Shown: piece after piece, positions 9,889 through 20,656 of the stretch
Layout of the letters: every line of letters starts with the position of its first letter
Numbering within the stretch: position 1 is the first letter of the stretch
From: Syngnathus acus
Taxonomy: Eukaryota; Chordata; Actinopteri; Syngnathiformes; Syngnathidae
DNA length: 64,000 bases
Direction: 5' to 3'
NCBI RefSeq assembly: GCF_901709675.1
Contig: NC_051089.1
Coordinates: 995,476 to 1,059,475 of the forward strand
Notes under the pieces: generated by a model
The model's database searches: none
What the model was told of the DNA's origin: nothing
What the model saw: only the letters and a program-made list of their open reading frames with translations
Translations under genes and position numbers: made by a program

Positions 9889-10265
9889 GGTTTTTGTCAT
9901 CACTGGCGTTTTGGCACAGTAACACACGGCCGTGTCCTCAGCCTTCATTCCGTCTATGCTTAGATAGACCTGGTTGTGTGAGTTCTCGGTGGAGATGGTC
10001 AATCTACCTTCAGTTGAATGTGCGTAATATTTTGGAATTGCCCAATGGCCTACCATGAGAGCAATCCATTCCAAGCCTTTCCTCGGCTCTTATTTGATTC
10101 AGCCCATCCATAGCTAGAAAAATCTAAACCAGATGTTTTGCAGGTCAATGTGTGGGATTCTCCGGGTCTTTTCAACACGGGTTCGGACTGCTTTATGCTC
10201 CAGCCTTCCGCGGCCGTCGTAGCCAAAACGGCAACCATCAAGTACTTCAGCACTCGGTCGGCCAT
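9889..10265 (-). pseudogene. IGHV pseudogene VA4 (frameshift, 3-bp RSS spacer)
   Basis: Unsplit leader from the ATG at 10,265 (MADRVLKYLMVAVLATTA) into AEGWSIKQSEPVLKRPGES. The frame shifts after DFSSYGW into AESNKSRGK, the same lesion as VA2. The 3' part, [10 protein letters not shown] to AVCYCAK, is in another frame. The RSS has a perfect nonamer (9,897-9,889) separated by 3 bp from the heptamer-like GCCAGTG (9,907-9,901). The lesions shared with VA2 and VA3 indicate that the unit duplicated after it was already broken. Confidence 0.9.
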
Positions 10266-10728
10266 CGTGGTTGGAATCACTGAGGTGTTCTGCCTTTGTC
10301 CGAGAGCACGGCGGCGGGTTTTATAGCGCACTGGTGAGAAATGTGTTTTGCATAGAAGGATATGGCGGGATGCTTTTGATTGACAAGTCTGAAATAACAA
10401 ATGAGCTCAAATGACCTTTTATTATGGGATCAAGAATGTCATATACTGTTAATGATTTCTCACCAAAATGATCACGAATGTTTTCATCATGATCATAGCA
10501 GGAGTTTATTTTTTATTTTTTTAAGGGCCCTCACGAGACACTGATCGAGATGTTTCGGGAATGTGTGATGAAAGAGGAAAGCTCCTCTCTTGATTGCCCT
10601 GGGATCCAAATTCTGCAGGTGCTGGTGTGGCGTTGCTTACAGTTTCAGAGAGTGCCACTAGACAACAACACTTGAGTCATCAGTTGCATGCTTCATGTAC
10701 GATTGTGAGAGGGATCTTCCTCCTTTTT

Positions 10729-10767
10729 TATTTTTGTTCAAGTGCGCCGACAGATTGTTTTGTTGTG
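10729..10767 (-). promoter_or_regulatory. V recombination signal of VB4 (variant heptamer, 23-bp spacer)
   Basis: Minus strand heptamer CACAACA (10,767-10,761), 23-bp spacer with a few changes from the other copies, nonamer ACAAAAATA. Confidence 0.8.
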
Positions 10768-11182
10768 GGTGTCTGGCGCAATAATACACAGCCGAGTCTT
10801 CGGGCTGCATATTCTTTCCGTTTAGGGTTACTGTTTGGCCGGAGGGGTTTAGTTCAATACTGAACTTGTTTTGCAGGGACTCCTTGCGGTAATAACCACC
10901 AGATATATCTACTCTGGACCCGATCCATTCCAGTCCTTTCCCAGCAGGCTGCCTGACCCAACCAGTGTAGTAGCTGCTCAAACTATAAGACACCTGACAG
11001 GCGATGTTCATCTCCTCACCAGACCGCAGAGTCAAATCGGCCGGCTGGGTCAACTGTTGACACTTGGCACCTGTGGAGGACCGCATGTTAAATGTCAAAC
11101 ATGAGGAGTCAAAGGTCATATGAGCGCCTCAGTGCCACTTACTGGAAACAGCGGCCAGCAGCAGCACAACTACACTGAACAT
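10768..11182 (-). CDS. IGHV segment VB4, apparently functional
   Basis: Fourth VB copy and right-most intact V segment. Leader 11,182-11,143, 72-bp intron, V exon 11,070-10,768, no stops. Framework 1 starts AKCQQLTQPADLT, with Q where the other copies have E. CDRs: SLSSYYTG and SRVDISGGYY. Both Cys, the core Trp, promoter elements and RSS are present. If the array runs in the usual V-to-D-J direction, this is the most distal usable V here. Confidence 0.92.
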
Positions 11183-11525
11183 GGTTGGAAGTGAAGGTTT
11201 CCTGATGGGAACGTCTCCTCTGCGAGGGCCTGAGTGCATGTTTTATAGGACGGCCCTGGCTGGGGCGTTCACTTTGCATAGTGGCACCATTTTTCAAAAT
11301 GGCGGGTGTGACCGACCGCATGCTTCAAAACGTGACTTTTGACACAAGCATAATTACAAAAAATATTCAAATAATGATAAATGAAAATAAAATGAACATA
11401 AAATAATTATATAAAATGCATATTAGAAATAAAAGTAATGATGTTGTTCATCTACCAAATTTATTACAATAAAATATAATATATAAAATAATTGTATATA
11501 AAATAATTATAAATTCAAATAAAAT

Positions 11526-11578
11526 TGGTGAATGTGCGTAATATTTTGGCATTGCCCAATGGCCTACTATGTAAGCAA
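11526..11578 (-). pseudogene. VA-family IGHV scrap at the end of the array
   Basis: About 50 bp match the CDR2/framework-3 start of VA4 (minus strand: TATTACGCACATTCACC preceded by the CATTGGGCAATGCCAAAA stretch). The match starts abruptly after AT-rich array spacer and ends abruptly at about 11,578, where the sequence becomes unrelated. It marks the breakpoint between the V array and the zinc-finger region. Confidence 0.75.
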
Positions 11579-13083
11579 TTCAAGACTAGTAAAAACTGTT
11601 CAAATATTTTAAAAAGATGAATGGGATAAAAATTGCGAGCAACTTCTCTATTTTTTAAAAGTGAAGACAATTTGTAATTCTAGTATTGGCACGTAAAGTC
11701 GGCGGACAATTTGTCTTCGAGGGCCTCATAAAATGATGTGGAGGGCCATATCTGGACCCCGGGCCTCGAGTTTGGCATCAAGGGGAAATTGCACAAGCAG
11801 GACGCTTTTCAACTATGTAGAGTAACATATTCAGGTTGTCCTTTATTGAGCTCTAAATGAAACAATAAAACAATAAAAAAAAAGAAAAATTGGGGCAATT
11901 CTGTGGCACTTGCACGTAGCTTGTTTGACTGTTAAAGTATCATGAGCACACATGTTTTTCTGGTTCCTGTTTCACATGCGCAGGTGGATTCCCAGAGGTG
12001 CAGCCAGAAGATATGTTTGGAAAGCGAGAAAGCGCCACTTGACTGCACGCACATTTCTGCCTTTGCATGTGAGTTCTCAAATGACAATGCATCATTTATT
12101 GCAATGGATTTGACAAAATACACATTATGTTATTCATATTTTAAAACAGACCTCATGTATGAAAACATATTGAAGCAGTAAAACACATGTCATGATTTGA
12201 TTGTATAATTATATGATAGCATTTGTCAACTTTCTTTTAGCACTTAACTAGTTCCCAGACAGGGTCAGCAAAAACCTTCTGTATTTTATAGATGCATTCC
12301 AACAAATGAGATGTGTGTACAGTATGTGACTGGGATCAATGCCATTATGTAAAAAGACCTTCAAGTGATTTCAGGATTAATTAGTCTGATGCAGAGTCTG
12401 ACTGTAAATCCTGATCTAAATTGCTGAATTGGGTTGGAGACTTCTTTGCTGCTATCTTAATATGTTAAAATTGTTTTTGAGCTATGGGAGCACAGATCAT
12501 CACAAGCGTGGATGTGTTTACAAAATATACCTCACTTGCAAAATGTAAAGTCCGAATAGGATCCGCACCAAACGAAAAAAACAACAACTTTCGGCCCGGA
12601 CCAAACAAGCGGACTAAAGGACTTTTCTGGTCTGAATACACCCTTAATTTTTTTGGTTTAGTGCGGTTCCTATTCAGACTGTACATTTTGCAAATGAAGT
12701 ATATTTTGTAAATCATATTTAAAATTAAATTATATGTATATTGTGCGTTGTGTTGCACAGGGCAGGTTTGTTCACTTTCTACTCTCGTGTAGTCACTACT
12801 GTATGAAAAGGTTTCTTCTGGCCACTAGAGGGTGCTGGACTTTGAGTTCAGACTATCAAGGGATACTGAAAGTGATGTCATGTGTATTCTTTCTCGCCTG
12901 ACCTGCCCAACGCATCATGTTACCACCTGAATGCCTATAAAGGGCTCCTCCCACTCTCTTTCACACAGATCCGGCCGCAGCCATGGCAAGACCATAGAAA
13001 CAAACTGGACTGAACCGTTTCAAAATGTGTATTTTATTTAGGGCCACTTGTGCACTTTGCCAACTGGCTTCAGAGTTCATGTT
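11579..13083. other. Intergenic stretch between the V array and the zinc-finger cluster
   Basis: No gene is supported. Short frames (11,942-12,181; 12,465-12,758) look random. The stretch holds a fold-back MITE (12,517-12,713). At 12,937 a TATAAA-containing stretch followed by CTCCTCCCACTC resembles a promoter, but nothing coding follows except the 3' end of ZNF-1 on the other strand. Confidence 0.5.
12517..12713. mobile_element. Fold-back MITE
   Basis: An imperfect palindrome of about 200 bp. The left arm begins TTTACAAAATATACCTCACT and continues TTGCAAAATGTAAAGTCCGAATAGGA. The right arm, read in reverse, begins TTTACAAAATATACTTCATT and continues similarly. Inner arms also pair (GGTGTATTCAGACCAGAAAA against the TCCGAATAGG side). 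There is no coding capacity. The outer ends are AT-rich, so a target duplication cannot be fixed with confidence. Confidence 0.75.
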
Positions 13084-14679
13084 TCACTTGCCACTCGTTT
13101 TCTCACCAGCACACTTGTGTCTCTTAACTCGGTCCTTACGAGAGAATCTTTTATCACACAGGCTGCAACTGAATGGTTTTTCACCAGTGTGTATTCTGGT
13201 GTGTTTCTCTAATATGCATCTTTGCGTGAAACTTTTACCGCAAACTGAGCAAGCAAACAGTTTCTCCCCAGTGTGTGTTCTTGTGTGTCGAACTAATCCT
13301 GTGCGATCGATGAAAGTTAAATCGCAGACTGTGCAAGCAAAAGGTTTCTCTCCAGTGTGTGTTCTAGTGTGCCTTATCAAGCACGTCTTCACATGGAATC
13401 TTTTACCACAAACTGAGCAGGCAAAAGGTTTCTCACCATCGTGTGTTCTTGCGTGCCTTATTAAACATGTTTTCACAGTGAAACTTTTACCACAAACTGG
13501 GCAGACAAATGGCTTCTCCCCAGTGTGTGTTCTTGTGTGTATTCTTAGACTTCCCTTCAAAGAAAAAGCTTTGCCACAAACCGAACAGGCAAAAGGTTTT
13601 TCACCAGTATGTGTTCTTGTGTGCGTTTTTAAATCTGCCTTTATACAGAATCTTTTGTCACAAACTACACAGGAAAATGGTTTCTCCCCAGTGTGTATTC
13701 GTGTGTGTTTTATCAAATATGAACGTCTTCCGAAACTTAAGTTGCAGACTGAGCAGACAAAGGGTTTCTCTCCAGTGTGAATTCTCATGTGATTTGTTAA
13801 GCTACTCTTATGCGTTACTTTCAGGCCACAAAGTGAGCAGGAAAAAGGTTTCTCCTTAGTGTGCATCCGCATGTGTATGTTCAAATGTCCCTTATGAGCA
13901 AATGTTTTTGCACAAGCTGAGCAGGCAAAAGGCTTCTCTAGATTGTGACTTATCGTGTGTCTTTTCAACTGTGACTTGTTGAAAAATGTTTTGTCACACT
14001 GAGGACATTTTATGGATTTGTTATCAAGGTGACATGAGACATCACCTTTAGCGTGTTCAACGTCACCACCATCATCATCAGTGTCAGGAGTGTGTGACCT
14101 ATCACTCTCTGATAGTGGAGCCAAGAGGCCATCTTCTTGGGGTCTTTGACAGTCTTCTCTTTCATCCTCATCATTATGATCATCTTCTTCACACTTGGCT
14201 GTCAATGGAAACTCTGTGATATGTAACTCCAGCTCTTCCTCTTTAATAAGAAGTGACTCTGGCCCTTCTTCCCTTTTGACGTGGGAGGGCCCCTCCTCTT
14301 TATTGGAAAAGAGATCTGGCTCCTGCAGGTCTGGTTGAAGATCTTCTGTGACGTCTGCAAAACACGGAGTCAAATAAACCACTAAATGTCGTCCATCCAC
14401 TTCACAGTTCTTGACATAAATACATAATACTTTAAATGTTTTCAAGTACTGCAGCTGAAAACAACGTAGGCCTCCAACACAACCCAGATTGATAATAATT
14501 CAGAAACAGTTATGTTGTAAGGATGAAAAGTGAGTACATCATTTAGGCTATGAAGTGAACAAACCGTGTAAAACATCGTGAGGCTTCTCGAAGACAGCGT
14601 CCAGTCGTTGACGCTCGTTATCCTCTTTTATTCCACAAAAGCCCTCCTCGTACTCTTCTTTCACCATTTTTGCGCACAT
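13084..14679 (-). CDS. ZNF-1: C2H2 zinc-finger protein, 11 fingers, two exons
   Basis: Exon 1 (14,679-14,565, 115 bp) encodes MCAKMVKEEYEEGF...KEDNERQRLDAVFEKP and ends at G|GTTTG. Exon 2 (14,354-13,084) follows TTTTGCAG and joins in phase 1 to make Asp. The exon-2 order is an acidic linker with LLIKEEELE and ITEFPLT, then the motif LLAPLSESD, then eleven fingers of the FxCxxCxxxFxxxxxLxxHxxxH type with TGEKPF linkers. The last finger ends RVKRHKCAGE, so its fourth ligand would be Cys after H-x. The likely role is nuclear, sequence-specific DNA binding; the target is unknown. The shared TAGC-rich element lies at 14,751-14,785, 72 bp before the ATG. Head to head with ZNF-2. Confidence 0.9.
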
Positions 14680-15321
14680 GTTCCTAAATAATAACAAGAC
14701 AGTCACACTTGATCTCTGCTTAGCTAATTGTTAATGATAAGCGCGACCCTTTTGTTATGGGCTAGCAAGCAAAGCTAAACTAGCCAGGGAAGCTTTACGC
14801 GCACTGAGAATGGGCTTTTCGTACACGAAGATCGAATCATGATTATTTTCCTCCAGGTAAGCAGACGTACTCTGTCGAGGCTTCAGTACATTGAGTACTA
14901 ATTCAGAATTATTTCGTGAAGCGGATTTGGTCACCCTGGATGGACACGGAAGTAGAGCGACAGAAGAAGTACGGAAGAAGCGGAAGTGACGCAAGACGTG
15001 CCGCGGCCCTGAACTACTGCTGTTAGTTCACGTGGAGGTACCGTGAAACAAGTTTGGATGTAGATCCGTACACATATTGAGTCAGCTTATAAAATGACTC
15101 TCCCAGGCTCATTCTGAACACGATCAAGCTTCGACGCAGTATGTTAATAAAGTAACAATAGAGTAACAAGTCTTCCTAGCAGGAATTATACTTGTCTACT
15201 CGGTGCACGTTGCAGCTTCTCGAGCTAGCTATCGTAGTTAGCTTGCCAGGCGCTAACAAAAATACGCGTTTGACACATCGCTTAAAGATCAAGCGTGAAT
15301 TGATGTGGTTAGTGTGTGAAA
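14680..15321. promoter_or_regulatory. Divergent promoter region between ZNF-1 and ZNF-2
   Basis: Only 642 bp separate the two start codons. Each gene has its own copy of the TAGC-rich element (14,751-14,785 and 15,221-15,257) close to its first exon, facing outward. The sequence is GC-richer with several CG dinucleotides. A shared bidirectional promoter is inferred from layout only. Confidence 0.6.
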
Positions 15322-17210
15322 ATGTGTACAAGAATGTCAGCGGGGGAACTTTCTCGAGCAAAAGACGACGACGAGCTGCAACCACAGGACGCTGTTTTGA
15401 AGACACCTCCAGGTACGTTGCACAGAGCGGGTTTGTTCACTTTTTACTTTTATTATAGCTCCATTCGTGCAGTTTTGAAGTTAACCAAGCAATTAGTTTG
15501 ACTCAAATTTAATGACTCGTTAAATGGCTCTATCAATTCGTGAGGTCAATAATAAGGTGGTAGTATTTGCGTCAGTTGGGAATGTGAATTTCCATACTTT
15601 GCATAAGGGCATTTACAGTACAGTATCTTCACATTTTACAAGCATGGGTCCCAATTCATGAGCACTAGGGACACCGGGTTCATATTAGACCGATACTCTC
15701 CCAGTTAGCAAGGTTCTGCTTTGAAGTCATTCGTGACCCTTTCCGACTTACTGGTTGTAAGTGAAGAAATGACTTTTTTCTAGGAGTTAGCACAGTCTGC
15801 CGATGGATTCATTTTGTGAAGTGCTACTGTTTCTGTTTGACATCAGTATTTATTCTGCTATTTTTATACACTAGTGTCAGAAACCTGTTTGCAAATGACT
15901 GCAATGAATACTGTTGGTGGGCTAGCTAGCTAGATTTACCTGGTTTAGATCAAGAATGACACAATGCTCTTTTCTGACCTTTTTACTTTTCCATACTTCT
16001 CATTTAGGCCAGATGCCCTATGTGACACAACCCCTATAATAATCTGTTATTATGCGCGTCTGCAGACTTCATTGAAGAATATCTTCGTCCTGAGAGGCAG
16101 GTGCCAGAGCATCCCCATGTTCAAGAGGAAAAGGAGGAAGAGGAGCCAGAGACACCCAACATTAAAGAGGAAGACGGGCCTTGGACTACCCAAATTAAAA
16201 CAGAAGAGGATTCAGGGCCCTCGCTCATTAAAGAGGAAGAGCAAGAGGCTGATATCACCAACTTTCCATTAACTGTCATTGTCAAGCGTGAAGATGATGA
16301 AGGTGATGGGGACTGCTGTGGAGGATCACAATCAGACAGCCTCTTAGCCCCACCATTAGATAGTGGTGACATCACGTCACACTCTCCTCACACTGATGAT
16401 GATGATGACAAGAAACACTCGACAGGTGATATGACATGTCATACTGACAACAAGTGTTGTGAGTGTGGGAAAACCTATATTTCAAAGTATACTTTAAAAG
16501 TACACATGAGACTACACAGTGGAGAGAAACATTTTACCTGCTCAGTTTGTGCCAAAAGATTCCATATGAAGACAGATCTAATGAGGCACACGAGAACACA
16601 CACTGGAGAGAAACCTTTTGTCTGCCTTGTTTGCGGTCAAAGATTCTCTTTCAGCGTAAGTTTAAGAAGGCACAAAAGAATACACACAGGGGAAAAACCT
16701 TTTTCTTGCCCCGTTTGTGGTAAAAGGTTCTCTGAAAAGGGACATTTAAGAACACACACAAGAACTCACACTGGAGAGAAACCTTTTGCCTGCCCAGTGT
16801 GTGGTCAGAGATTCTCTGTAAAAGCAAGTTTAATTAACCATACAAAAATACACACTGGAGACAAATGTTTTGTCTGCTCAGTTTGTGGTGAACGATTCTC
16901 TGTAAAGGAACATTTAATTCAACACACGGCAACGCACCTGGAAGATAAACCTTTTGCCTGCTCAGTTTGTGGCCAAAGATTTGCTCTGAAGGCAGATTCC
17001 ATCAGGCACACAAGAATACACACTGGGGAGAAACAGTTTTCGTGCTCCGTTTGCGGTAAAAGATTTGCTCAGAAGGGACATTTAGGAAGACACGCCAGAG
17101 CACACACTGGTGAAAAGCCATTCAGTTGCCATGTGTGTGATAAAAAATTCTCTCGTAAAGATAATGTGAAGAAGCACAAGTGTGCTGGTGAGACGAGCAG
17201 CAGTCAATGA
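15322..17210 (+). CDS. ZNF-2: C2H2 zinc-finger protein, 9 fingers, two exons
   Basis: Exon 1 (15,322-15,430) encodes MCTRMSAGELSRAKDDDELQ and ends G|GTTTGT. Exon 2 (16,066-17,210) follows CTGCAG in phase 1 and starts DFIEEYLRPERQ. Its linker holds three acidic motif copies (NIKEED, LIKEEEQE, ITNFPLTVIVKRED), then SLLAPPLDSGD. Nine fingers follow: the first is KCCECGKTY..., the seventh has Ser in place of the core Leu (KADSIRHTRIH), and the last ends NVKKHKCAGE. Exon 1 is more divergent than in the other family members (the ELCxTKEENERQR core is largely lost), which may mean relaxed constraint. A poly(A) signal AATAAA occurs near 17,715. Confidence 0.88.
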
Positions 17211-19003
17211 AGATTTTGACTTGTGGGCTGATGTCATTGCCTTTGTGGTAAGCTTTAGAAATGTACCACTGAGAGCTTTAGCCCCTGCCTAATTGGCTCT
17301 CATTTCACTCACGCCAACAAATTCACTGGTCTTTCTCCATAAAACATTTGTTGGCAAGATCCCACCCTATCATTGTTCTCACCATGCTATACATGTAACA
17401 TAATGTATTATATAAAGTATGTAACTACAATGTATTATGTTTTATAAATATGTAGCTGTGCGGTGACTTTAGTTTATATTGCACTGCTCACGTGTGTAGG
17501 TCTGTTGATATGTTGACACTATCTGCAAATTCTTTATCCAAACTTAGAAACAGAATGCACGATGCACTCCAAAATTAGTGTATTTGTGGAAGGTTTTTTG
17601 GGGTTTTTTAAATTATTGTGTACTGTCTATGTGTGTGTGAGCACATTTCTATTTTTTAAATGTAAGTAAGATCAATCAGCTATTTTACATCGACTTGGGT
17701 TGTCTTGTTTTATTAAATAAACTTTAATTAGGGGTGAATCGTTGTCGTGGGCAGGTCATACAGGAGACGAAGATTGACAGTCCATCCTCTCGCATCGCCC
17801 CTTTGTCAATGTTTTGGTCTCCTCGACGGGACGTCCCATGAGAGGAGCGAACTTGGAAACAGAAGAACGCACCTTAATGACGTGTCTTGTCGCATGATGT
17901 ACATGCAGCCGGTGTTTGTTTACATCTGGTTGTTTACATCCGGAGCCGAGTGCGCCGCTTTTTATGCTCCGGGTAGGAACGCCGATTTCAAACTGGGTCA
18001 TTTTGATCCACCTGCTTTATTGAATTGATCGATTAAACGAATTTGTATTTACTCTTCTTACCCTAGTAGAAACAATTTGGCTTGACATTTAGTTAATCGT
18101 GATAACCAGTTTTGAAATAGTCATAAATGAATGTAGACTCCATTCCATCCTACTTGATCAAGCTGCGCGCGCATCATTGAAGCAAAAACGACGGCCGAGA
18201 CACGTGTGGCTGGGAAGATTTTTTTATTATTATTATTGTGACGTGGTCGTAGTTTTTGAATCGTTTCAAAGTAGGGTTCCATTTTCTTCTCAATTCCAAG
18301 AGGAAATAGTCCATTTCAAAAAACCGGAGGCGCATGTTAAACAGACTGCATCGAGGACAACCGGTTGGCGGTGCTCCTTCCTATTTGGTAAGTTATCGTG
18401 GACATTTGCTTTAACTAAATTCTGTCTTGGAATGTTGAGAAAGTGATCAAAATTTGTGAACAAATGGCAAGGTGATTGCTACTAATGCTAACTAGTATCT
18501 GATCGTTTCAGTGAATTTCTAAAGAACGTCCTCATGGCATAAAGCTGCTGCAGTACCACAATGATTCCCACTATAGGAATAGTTTTGACCTGGTTGACTA
18601 CAAACATGGTGCCTTGGACTTGATTTTTCATCTCATCAGACCATAGAATTCATCTCTTGGTGGACTACCATGTCACTGCAGTTGTAGATGATGCAGGACT
18701 GTGGCTTTCAAAACAACAGATTTTTTTTTCTGTGCCTTTCACCGGACAGTAAAAACACAGAAAGACACTGAACGCTATCACTTTAAATGCGTTGTACTTT
18801 ATTCAGGATCTCAAATACACTTTTCTGTCTTAACCACTAATAGTCAGTTTCCTCCTGTATTTCTTTAAAACTTCACTGGTGACATTTGTGCCCCTTACCA
18901 GGCAATATTTTATTATCACACACACTGCAACCGAATGTGTCCCCTTGATTTTGAGTTCTTGTGGATAATGTCCATTGTCAGTGAATCTTTTTTAGCAAAA
19001 TGA
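17211..19003. other. Tail-to-tail spacer between ZNF-2 and ZNF-3
   Basis: Contains the ZNF-2 3' UTR (AATAAA near 17,715), then a GC-richer block (17,740-18,000) with no supported frame, then sequence near 18,520-18,720 whose wording (TCTCATCAGACCATAGAATT) resembles DNA-transposon fragments of fish. 18,890-19,003 holds decayed finger sequence belonging to ZNF-3. Confidence 0.5.
18885..19003 (-). pseudogene. Decayed terminal fingers downstream of the ZNF-3 stop
   Basis: Minus-strand sequence after the ZNF-3 stop still resembles finger code: AAAGATTCACTGACAATGGACA is like KRFTDNGH, and TTCGGTTGCAGTGTGTGTGA reads FGCSVCD, but in mixed frames. It shows that an ancestral ZNF-3 was longer at its C terminus. 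Confidence 0.7.
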
Positions 19004-20656
19004 TCAGGCACGTGGTTTGTCTCCAGTGTGGGTTCTTGTGTGTCTTCTTAAGTTTCCCTTATCAGAAAATCTCTTGCCGCAAACTGAGCAGTCAAAAGGT
19101 TTATCTCCAGTGTGAGTTCTCATGTGTCTTCTCAAATGGCCCTTATGAGTGAATCGTTTACCACAAACCGAGCACACAATAGGCTTCTCTCCGGTGTGAG
19201 CTCTTGTGTGTAAAACTAAATTTCCCCTTTCAGAGAATCTTTTGCCGCAAACTGAGCAGTCAAAAGGTTTTTCGCCAGTGTGTGTTCTCGTGTGTAACAG
19301 CAGATTCCCCTTTTCAGAGAACCGTTTTCCACAAAGAGAGCAGTCAAAGGGCTTTTCTCCACTGTGGGTTCTTGTGTGTTTTCTTAAATCCCTCCCAAGA
19401 TAGAATCTTTTACCACAATCTGAGCAGGCAAAAGGCTTTTCTCCACTGTGTGTTCTTTTGTGTAACTTTAAATAGCCCTTCTGAGTGAATCTTTTCTTGC
19501 ATACTGGACATTCAAAAGGTTTCTCCCCAGTGTGTGTTGTTGTGTGGTTGATGAGACTTTTCTTTACAAAATACCTTTTACCACAAATTGTGCATTCAAA
19601 AGGTTTCTCTCCAGTGTGTGTTCTTGTGTGTGTTTTCAAATGCCTCTTTTCAGTGAACCTTTTACCACAAACTGAGCAGGAAAAAGGTTTCTCTCCGGTA
19701 TGTGTTCTTGTGTGCGTTGTCATAGATTGTCTACGAGAGAAGCTTTTACCACAAACCGAGCAAACAAAAGGTTTCTCTCCAGTATGAACTCGTGTGTGTG
19801 TTGTCAAATTTTGTCTACGAGAGAATCTTTTACCGCAAACCGTGCAGACAAAAGGTTTCTCTCCGGTGTGACTCATCATGTGACTCTTTAGAACTGACTT
19901 GAAAACAAACGTTTTGTCACATTGGGAGCATTTCCAGTGTTTCTCCTTAGTGTGACAGGTCCCTTCACCTTTTGCGTGTTCATCATCGTCATCAGTATCA
20001 GAAGAGTGCAATGTTATGTCGTCACAATCTGATAGTGGTGGCAAAAGGTTGTCTGCTTGCAATCTTCTGCAGTGATCTCCGTCACCTTCAGCTGTCATGT
20101 GGTTAATTGAGCTGTTGCTTGCACCGCTGTTTTCCTCATGTTGACCTTTGTCTTCGTCATCATTCCTCACGGAAGGAACAGAGGTCAATGGCAACTGGCC
20201 AATATCCGCCTCCTGCGCTTCTTCTTTAATACGGGGGTGCTTCGACTCTTCCTCTTGAACGTCATCTGTACGGCATAAGACAAACACACATTGTCCGGTG
20301 TCAGTTTTAACAAGTCTTAACACACTGCTCTTGAACACACCAACACGCGCCTCGCCGTTCAGAGGCTGCGGCATTCATGTGTGGAGTTGGCATGTTCTAA
20401 AATAGCCTTTTTAAAAACACAACATATGAGTATAACAACGCCTCACATTTAAACACAACACCGTGAAAAAGTAACGAGAATATTTTTAAATGCAACGCAA
20501 TTAACGAATGTAAAAATGGACCGAACCTGTTGTGTGTAACACATTCTGAGGCCTTTTGAAATCAGCGTCCAGTTGACGTTCACGTTGTCGCTCATTGTCT
20601 TCTGTGACAGCAAATTCCTTCTCGCACGCTTCTTCTTTCACACGTCGTGTGCACAT
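19004..20656 (-). CDS. ZNF-3: C2H2 zinc-finger protein, 11 fingers, two exons
   Basis: Exon 1 (20,656-20,527, 130 bp) encodes MCTRRVKEEACEKEF...EDNERQRERQLDADFKRP and ends AG|GTTCG. Exon 2 (20,265-19,004) follows TACAG in phase 1 (DDVQEEES). The linker has PRIKEEAQEADI, then ADNLLPPLSDCDD, then eleven complete fingers. Fingers 8, 9 and 11 (EKGNLLLH, ERGNLVLH, DKGNLRRH) are clear duplicates. The protein stops at HTGDKPRA with decayed finger code after it. The TAGC-rich element lies at 20,731-20,767. An intragenic duplication origin for the C-terminal fingers is inferred. Confidence 0.9.

Noticed and set aside
13025-13859. Plus-strand frames rich in [10 protein letters not shown] repeats (also at 19,206, 21,794, 31,556, 36,559 and 41,212)
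   Set aside because: They are antisense shadows of minus-strand zinc-finger linkers (TGEKPF code read backwards).
18520-18730. Possible DNA-transposon remnant (TCTCATCAGACCATAGAATT wording)
   Set aside because: The wording recalls fish transposon sequence but I could not find terminal repeats or coding remains, so it is not listed as an element.
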